Part shown: positions 1 to 5,000 of the stretch, in pieces
Layout of the letters: each line of letters opens with the position of its first letter
Position numbering within the stretch: position 1 is the stretch's first letter
NCBI GenBank assembly: GCA_003663345.1
Contig: QMZU01000055.1
Span: 1 to 5,428 of the forward strand
Origin: Candidatus Aenigmatarchaeota archaeon
GTDB lineage: Archaea; Aenigmatarchaeota; Aenigmatarchaeia; PWEA01; B50-G16
Length of the DNA stretch: 5,428 nucleotides
Direction: 5' to 3'
Notes under the pieces: generated by a model
The model's database searches: none
Told to the model about the DNA's origin: nothing
What the model saw: only the letters and a program-made list of their open reading frames with translations
Program-made: the position numbers and the translations under genes

Positions 1-2
1 CA

Positions 3-1361
3 ACAACAAAGTTAGTGGGCAAAGTGCTCGGCAAGAAAGTAAAAAGCGCAACAATTCAGAGATCGGCAGAACTTGCAAAACTTCCTCGCGGCACATTGGA
101 AATCGGCGAAAGTTATGGCTACACAATAACAAAAAAAGATTTTGGCAGAGCATACACACGCTACTTTGCGAAAATTAGCAAAGCGCGGTTAAGTGAAACA
201 GGGGCTACAAAAATACAAAAAGTTGGAGTAATTGCGAAAGGCTGGGTTGAAAAGCTTGGCAAGGGTTTGATTGGAAAAGGCAAAGCTTGGAAAGCCAAAT
301 TGAAAAGCATTGCAATTACTGAAATTGAAAAGCCAGTTACAAAAACGCGAGAATTAAAAATTTTTACAGCAGGAAAAACCAGCAAATTTGTAAGGCTTGG
401 CAAAGGAGTTACTGGTCTTACACACACTATGGTATCGGCACAAAAGCAATTTGCTTGGAAAGCTGCTGGCGAATTTTTAAGCAGAATGAGCAAAATTTCA
501 ATAGTTGGCGCTGTTGGTGGAACAGCAGCAGCTGTTTCTAAAACTGCAAAAAAAACACAAGTTAGACTGAGGCCAATTATTAAGGCAGACTTTTTGCCTT
601 CTGTGCGAACCAAATCAGCATCTTTATCTATAATAAAACCCATAGAAAAGAAAATAACAAAGCCAGCCATACAAGCCTCTCTCAAGAGCAAAAGCCTAAC
701 CAAACAGCTTAAAATATCCAAACAGGCCACGCAGCCAAAAACAACCACTAAAACACAAACCAAAACCCTAATGCAAAAGCTAACAAAGCCAATTCTAGTT
801 CAAGCCGAAACCGCAACTACTACTCAAACTGCGAAAGAAGAAACTATAACTCTGCCCAAATTAACACAAGCGGAAGTTCCAATTACAACTCAAATTCAAA
901 GAACACGAACTGCTCTTTTTATCAAGCCTACAATTCCGCCAGTTATATCGCCAACGCTGCCAACTAAAAAACTCACATTACCTAAAAGAAAAAGCATAAA
1001 ACTGCCAGCTTTGGTTAGTAAAAAAGAATCTGGCTATCACGTTTATGCTAAAGAAAAAGGCAGGTTTGTTAAGGTTTCAAAGAAGCCTTTGCCTAAGCAA
1101 GATGCTTTGCGCTTAGGTGCAACTGTGGTTGATGAAACAGTTTCTGCAACATTCAAGATTAAAAAAGCACGCAAGAAAGTTGAAAAGCCTTTGATTTCGT
1201 TCAGGCCATTCAATCTGTTCAAATTCAGGCAGAAAAAAGGCACAAAGAATGTGTTTGTTGAAAAGAACACATTCAGAATTGATTCACTTGGCGAGCTTAA
1301 AGGGATTACCGTGAAAGGTTGGCTCGCAAGAAAGAAAAAGAAATTAGGAGCGTGGTTTTGA
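3..1361 (+). CDS. Lysine-rich basic protein, 5'-partial, unknown function
   Basis: I do not recognise this gene with certainty. The frame is open to the left edge: the codons at 3-14 are sense and precede the first possible start, a GTG at 15 with no Shine-Dalgarno site, so the true start is probably outside the window. Counted from that GTG there are 448 residues. By hand count about 80 are Lys and 21 Arg, against about 25 Asp plus Glu, and there is no Cys. Residues 1-180 are basic with a small hydrophobic Ala/Gly stretch at about 161-174. Residues 205-335 form a Thr/Gln/Lys/Pro-rich, probably disordered linker. Residues 340-382 look like a compact folded unit (GYHVYAKEKGRF, then ALRLGATVVDETVSATFKI). 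The tail at 391-448 is basic and aromatic, with RIDSLGELKGITVKGW. The stop overlaps the next start. Composition fits a nucleic-acid-binding or internal virion protein, but this is inference. Confidence 0.85.
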   Translation, partial: TTKLVGKVLGKKVKSATIQRSAELAKLPRGTLEIGESYGYTITKKDFGRAYTRYFAKISKARLSETGATKIQKVGVIAKGWVEKLGKGLIGKGKAWKAKLKSIAITEIEKPVTKTRELKIFTAGKTSKFVRLGKGVTGLTHTMVSAQKQFAWKAAGEFLSRMSKISIVGAVGGTAAAVSKTAKKTQVRLRPIIKADFLPSVRTKSASLSIIKPIEKKITKPAIQASLKSKSLTKQLKISKQATQPKTTTKTQTKTLMQKLTKPILVQAETATTTQTAKEETITLPKLTQAEVPITTQIQRTRTALFIKPTIPPVISPTLPTKKLTLPKRKSIKLPALVSKKESGYHVYAKEKGRFVKVSKKPLPKQDALRLGATVVDETVSATFKIKKARKKVEKPLISFRPFNLFKFRQKKGTKNVFVEKNTFRIDSLGELKGITVKGWLARKKKKLGAWF

Positions 1362-1483
1362 TGGCAAGGCTGTGGAAGATTCTATCAGTTTCGAGAAGAA
1401 AACCCAAGAAGCTCAAAGGAAAGACATTCGTGTGGATATTCAACCGCAAAATTAGAAGATGGGTAAAATTCAGGACAAGGTGA
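1361..1483 (+). CDS. Small basic Trp-containing protein (40 aa), unknown function
   Basis: A 40-residue frame whose ATG shares its A with the TGA stop of the upstream gene (TGATG), a typical arrangement for translational coupling. An AGGAG at 1346-1350 lies 10 bases before the ATG. The product has 16 Lys/Arg, no acidic residues and three Trp (W5, W25, W34). The second half alternates hydrophobic and basic residues (FVWIFNRKIRRWVKF, 23-37), which could form a beta-hairpin that binds nucleic acid or membrane. Its last sense codon plus stop (AGG TGA) also forms the Shine-Dalgarno site of the next gene. No family is recognised. Support comes from exact packing between neighbours and two ribosome binding sites, not from homology. 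A minor virion protein is a possible role. Confidence 0.72.
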   Translation: MARLWKILSVSRRKPKKLKGKTFVWIFNRKIRRWVKFRTR

Positions 1484-1485
1484 TA
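1478..1485 (+). promoter_or_regulatory. Shine-Dalgarno site AGGTGATA embedded in upstream stop
   Basis: AGGTGATA is complementary to the archaeal 16S rRNA 3' end. The TGA inside it is the stop codon of the 40-residue gene, and the ATG of the next gene follows at 1488. The same eight bases recur at 2037-2044. Confidence 0.8.
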
Positions 1486-1487
1486 AG

Positions 1488-1727
1488 ATGCGCTCGCTTG
1501 TAGTGATGTGGACAATACTCGCTGGGCTCATAGCGTTTGGAATCTGGCTTCAAATATGGACACCGATATACAACGACATTGTTTATCCATACATTACAAA
1601 TGCAGAGAACAACATCGCATACTCTGATTTGATTGTTACTCTGCTTGCCTTTGCTCCGCTGTTCGTTGTGTTTGTTATCCTGTTAATGCCGATAATGAGC
1701 CCAGAACCTGAACGATTGTTTGATTGA
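1488..1727 (+). CDS. Small membrane protein with two transmembrane segments
   Basis: A 79-residue protein starting at an ATG just after a strong Shine-Dalgarno site. Two clear hydrophobic segments are seen at about residues 3-24 and 48-69. They are separated by a polar, aromatic loop of about 23 residues (PIYNDIVYPYITNAENN within it). The second span ends at MPIM, followed by a short polar tail with three acidic residues (SPEPERLFD). Both ends should lie on the same side of the membrane. There is no catalytic motif and no Cys. Small two-span proteins of this type are common in membrane-containing archaeal viruses and beside surface-protein genes, so it could be a minor membrane protein of a virion or a partner of the downstream surface protein. 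That role is inferred from position only. Its TGA overlaps an ATG at 1727. Confidence 0.85.
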   Translation: MRSLVVMWTILAGLIAFGIWLQIWTPIYNDIVYPYITNAENNIAYSDLIVTLLAFAPLFVVFVILLMPIMSPEPERLFD

Positions 1728-1819
1728 TGCTCAACTACTCAGAAGAGGTGAAACGCTTGGCAAAAAAGAGAAAAAGAAGGAAACGCAGGAGCAAAAGAAG
1801 AAAGCGCAGGCGCAGGTAA
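1727..1819 (+). CDS. Protamine-like Arg/Lys-rich peptide (30 aa, or 20 aa from TTG 1757)
   Basis: A tiny frame ending at TAA 1817-1819. From the ATG at 1727, which overlaps the previous stop as TGATG, it gives 30 residues, but no Shine-Dalgarno site precedes that ATG. An in-frame TTG at 1757 has GAGGTGA at 1745-1751, five bases upstream, much like the sites of the other genes here, and gives 20 residues beginning MAKKRKRRKRR. I favour the TTG start. From residue 13 of the long form to the end, 17 of 18 residues are Lys or Arg, the exception being S22. This is the composition of protamines and viral DNA-condensing peptides, so a genome-packaging role is plausible. The purine-rich DNA leaves a second frame (1720-1905) open, giving a Lys/Glu/Gln-rich peptide that lacks its own start signal. 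Polybasic low-complexity DNA could also be noncoding. Confidence 0.6.
   Translation: MLNYSEEVKRLAKKRKRRKRRSKRRKRRRR
1745..1751 (+). promoter_or_regulatory. Shine-Dalgarno site GAGGTGA selecting a TTG start
   Basis: GAGGTGA sits five bases before TTG 1757 and is inside the longer version of the polybasic frame. The spacing matches the sites before 1488 and 1902 (four bases), so it argues for the short 20-residue product. Confidence 0.55.
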
Positions 1820-1823
1820 ATGC

Positions 1824-1844
1824 TCAAGCCCATTGCGGGCTTGA
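1824..1844 (+). repeat. Inverted repeat / RNA hairpin 1 (8 bp stem)
   Basis: TCAAGCCC (1824-1831) and GGGCTTGA (1837-1844) pair perfectly around the five-base loop ATTGC. It lies just after the stop of the polybasic gene in an 82-base noncoding gap. It has no T-run after it, so it is not a simple terminator on its own. It may be an mRNA stability or processing element. Confidence 0.7.
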
Positions 1845-1852
1845 AGGTTGCG

Positions 1853-1880
1853 AAAGGCGGGCAACACCCGCCTTTATATT
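1853..1880 (+). terminator. Inverted repeat / terminator-like hairpin 2 (9 bp stem)
   Basis: AAAGGCGGG (1853-1861) and CCCGCCTTT (1867-1875) pair perfectly around the loop CAACA and run into a short T/A-rich tail (TTTATATT). The form resembles an intrinsic terminator, but the T-tract is weak (TTT, then ATATT), and archaeal termination depends mainly on oligo-T, so partial read-through is likely. It separates the four upstream genes from the two downstream ones. The loop base sequence CAAC is complementary to GTTG at 1847-1850 in the linker between the two hairpins. Confidence 0.5.
1873..1880 (+). promoter_or_regulatory. Possible archaeal TATA box
   Basis: TTTATATT is one base from the archaeal TATA consensus TTTATATA. 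The usual distance of about 25 bases from box centre to start site would place transcription near 1902-1903, the ATG of the next gene, giving a leaderless mRNA. No purine-rich BRE is seen upstream, where the GC hairpin lies, and the bases double as the hairpin tail, so this is weak. Confidence 0.3.
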
Positions 1881-1892
1881 CACTTTCCCATC

Positions 1893-1897
1893 GGTGA
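1893..1897 (+). promoter_or_regulatory. Shine-Dalgarno site GGTGA deciding start at 1902
   Basis: GGTGA lies four bases before ATG 1902. It decides against an in-frame extension to TTG 1848, which would translate through hairpin 2 and has no ribosome binding site. Confidence 0.75.
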
Positions 1898-1901
1898 AAG
1901 A

Positions 1902-2042
1902 ATGAAAGCAGACAAGAAATGGCTTGAATATTATGTACCAAAAACAACAGCTGTTCCTATCGTTTTTCCAAAATCCAAAACCGCGCCTGCAAACCTAATA
2001 ATACCTTTACCTCAAACTGCAGTTGTTAAAAAATATAGGTGA
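1902..2042 (+). CDS. Small Pro-rich protein (46 aa), unknown function
   Basis: A 46-residue frame from an ATG with a GGTGA site at the right spacing to a TGA at 2040-2042, which itself lies in the ribosome binding site of the large surface gene. The product is basic at both ends (MKADKKW and VVKKYR) and has six prolines (13, 19, 23, 29, 35, 37) spaced mostly six residues apart. A loosely repeated pattern is seen: VPKTTAV, FPKSKTA, LPQTAV. It has no signal peptide, no membrane span and no Cys, and it is probably extended rather than globular. No family is recognised. Its position directly before and coupled to the large surface protein suggests a small structural or assembly partner. Existence as a gene is well supported by the signals at both ends; function is unknown. 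Confidence 0.72.
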   Translation: MKADKKWLEYYVPKTTAVPIVFPKSKTAPANLIIPLPQTAVVKKYR

Positions 2043-2044
2043 TA
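2037..2044 (+). promoter_or_regulatory. Shine-Dalgarno site AGGTGATA for the large surface gene
   Basis: The last Arg codon AGG and the TGA stop of the 46-residue gene form AGGTGATA, followed after six bases (2045-2050) by ATG 2051. It is identical to the site at 1478-1485 and implies translational coupling. It fixes the start of the 1126-codon frame. Confidence 0.85.
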
Positions 2045-2050
2045 TCCAAA

Positions 2051-5000
2051 ATGCTCAAAAATCGCATCTGGCTAATCTTGATTGCAACGCTGTTTTTGGT
2101 TAGCTTGCAAAATGCTTTCGCTTGGTGGAACAGCGATTGGCAGTATAAGCGAGCTATTCAAATGACAACTTCGGAAGATTACAACAAGGGCAACATAATA
2201 AAGATAGCCTCAGTAAATATGTCCTCGTGGACAGTATGTTCGGATTTGAACGATGTTGTTGTAGTGGATGAAACATTAAATATAGATTTGAATAGACAAG
2301 TTGTGTGTAATGGAACAAAAACAGATTGCAATGTGTTTTTTGAATTAGCAGACTCATTACCTGCAGGCACATATAACACTCGGTTTTATCTTTATTATAA
2401 CAATTCCGCTTGCCCCTCGCCAAAAAAAGATTTTTCAAACGCCTACACAGTGGTTGATGATATTGAAGATGGGGATATAAGCGATTGGACTATTGAATCA
2501 GGGTCTTTTTCGGCTTCTACCACGCAAGCAAGAGGAACTTACAGCATTCTTGAATCTTCAGAAGGATGGGCTTACAAGAAGCCAAATGGAACGGCTGGAG
2601 AGTGGGGTATGGAATATAGTGCGTGGATTTTTACTGAGGGATTAGGCACAGGCGATTATGCTATTGTTCTATTAGCACAAAATGATGTTGATAGCTGGGC
2701 AAGTGATGGAATAGGTATATGGTTGCATGCAACCAACGGAGTTCAACTAAGAGTTGATATTGGTGGCACAACAAACTTTTATAATCTCGGTTCTTATAGT
2801 AATAACACTTGGTATAAATTTAGATTTGTAATTGATTGGGAAAATGATGTTGTTTCTGTTTATTATTATGATTCAACAGAAACTTTGCTAGAAAGTGCAA
2901 CAAATATTTCAATTGCACATTTGCCAATTTATAGAGTAAAACTCAGAGAAGCTGGAACGCATAATACTTATTATGATGATATAGTTGTAACAAACAAAAT
3001 TTTATCCCCTTCTATTACACTTGGCTCAGAAGAAACATCAGGCCCTACCATAAGCGTAACAGCCACAATAAACAGCCCCAACGGCGGCGAAGTAATTTCA
3101 GCATCAAGCACAACAATAGATTTCAACGTTGAGGTAAGCGGAGTTTCAAACCCAGAGGTGCACGCGAAGATAGCATACAGCACAACGCAGGGGGCTTTTG
3201 AAAACGTTATAGAGGCAGATTTAAACCTAAACAACTACGCAAACATAAGCAACTTAACCTGCGATGATGCAAACTTTGAAGATAGCACAAACTGCCAATA
3301 TACTTGGGATTTGTTTGATCCTGTTGTGCCTGATGGAAACTATTATATTGATATAAACGCATGGGAAACTTCAAGCGGAGTGAGCGGAACAGACAGCAGT
3401 GATGGAAAGTTTGAGATAGATAATGCACCTGAATTCAGCACAGATTTTTCATACACACAACCAGACCCGCTAGACCCTGAAAACGGCATTACTGAAGTAA
3501 CTAGCACCTTCACAGCAGATTTAACCTACAAAAATGTAACGCCTGCAAGCTACACTTACACAGTCGATGGAAACACAGTTGCAACCACAGACCCAACAGA
3601 TTACAATTTCACCACTTATGGCGATTTCAACGTTTGTTTGTTTGTTGTGTATGATTATGACTACAATGCTGACACTTACGAAGATGGAAACTGCAAAACA
3701 ATCCACGTAAAAGAATATCCACAAGGGCTTGATTTCACGCCAACAGATGCCAACGTTACACAAGCGAAAGATTTCACAGCAAGCGTAAGTGGCTCACAAC
3801 CAACAATTACACAGTGGTATTGGTTCTTTCCCAGCCCAGACACTAACTATTTAGGGCAAACAGCAACGCATACTTTCAACGCAACAGGCACAATGCAGGT
3901 ATGCGTAACAGCACAAAACACAGACGACTTGAATAGAACAAAGTGCAAAGATGTAACTGTTTACGGCGTTCTGATTGTGCATTTCTACGATGAGCAAACG
4001 AACGCTGTGGTTAATGCAAGCGTAAATTTCTTGGACAACAACTACAACACAACAGGCACATTTACTTATTATTTGGAAAACTTTGCAAATACAAGCTCAA
4101 GCTACACGCTAACTGTTTGGGATGTAAATAGACACGAAAGGCATCTAATTTTAGATTTGAACAGGTGGAGCTACTACGATATTAACATGCTACTGCTTGA
4201 TAGCGATGTTGGAAGAAATGTGTTATTCCAGTTTTTCGCGCCAGATGAAAGCACATTGCTTTCAAACGCAACGGTTAGGGTAAAGCTGAACGATGCTTAT
4301 GTAGATGCCACTGTGTTGGATTCAGATGCGAAAGGCACGCTTTTCCTTGATACAAACAACGCTGGCTACTCTTTCCATATTACAACGCCAGATGGCAATC
4401 AGTATGAATATAGCGCTGTAATTGTAATCGTGAAAATTCCAAAGCAGGAAGATGATTTGGCAGTAGATATTACACCGTTTGAGGTCGATGTTGGCGGGTT
4501 GGCAAAAGCAAGCTATACAAACCAAACAACAGATTTGAACTTTTATGTGCTTGGCAACACTTACGAGTATTACCGCTTGAAGATAGGCGACTGGAACGCT
4601 GATAACTATTATGACCGCTACTACTATGTAAGAATACAAGGCGCTGCAACAACCTATACAATTCAGCCCTATCTGGTTAGCACAGAAACAGGTTTGCTTT
4701 CTGCAATTTACGGCATAAACTCTATGGGAAGCCCTTTAGGCAGAGTTATGTTTGTTATACAGAAACAGCTCAACGACATTGAACCCGAAACAGTCCAGAC
4801 AGTTGTAACAGATGACACAGGTAAAGGATTAGTTAGCTGGGTTGTGAACGATACTTACTACGTGAAGGTTTATTACAACAACCAGTATGTTGGGCAAGTG
4901 CAGATAATGCCTTCAAGCAGCACATACTATATCACCGTTACAACAGAAACGACGGGAATCAGCGGAATTGAAGCACAGCTTGTATATGTGCAGTTCAGTC

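Noticed and set aside
15..17. GTG 15 as the true start of the first gene.
   Set aside because: The frame is open upstream to the window edge and there is no Shine-Dalgarno site in the 14 bases before it, so a start outside the window is more likely.
161..763. A 200-codon open frame on the minus strand, rich in Leu, Val and Phe.
   Set aside because: It is the antisense of the Lys-rich coding region, where AAA/AAG on the plus strand read as TTT/CTT. It has no ribosome binding site that I can see and no family motif.
655..1010. Possible tandem amino-acid repeats in the Thr/Lys/Gln linker of the first gene.
   Set aside because: The segment is compositionally biased, but no fixed repeat unit or nucleotide repeat could be aligned.
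1848..1901. An 18-residue N-terminal extension of the 46-aa protein from TTG 1848.
   Set aside because: It would be translated from hairpin 2, and no ribosome binding site precedes the TTG, while ATG 1902 has GGTGA at ideal spacing.
1720..1905. An independent 61-residue Lys/Glu/Gln-rich gene starting at TTG 1720.
   Set aside because: No ribosome binding site precedes the TTG, the start lies inside the preceding gene, and the second half would have to encode both perfect hairpins. It is kept only as a possible frameshift product.
2154..4661. Several minus-strand open frames of 63-105 codons within the large surface gene.
   Set aside because: All lie opposite one uninterrupted 1126-codon plus-strand frame with a signal peptide and recognisable domains. 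They are compositional shadows.
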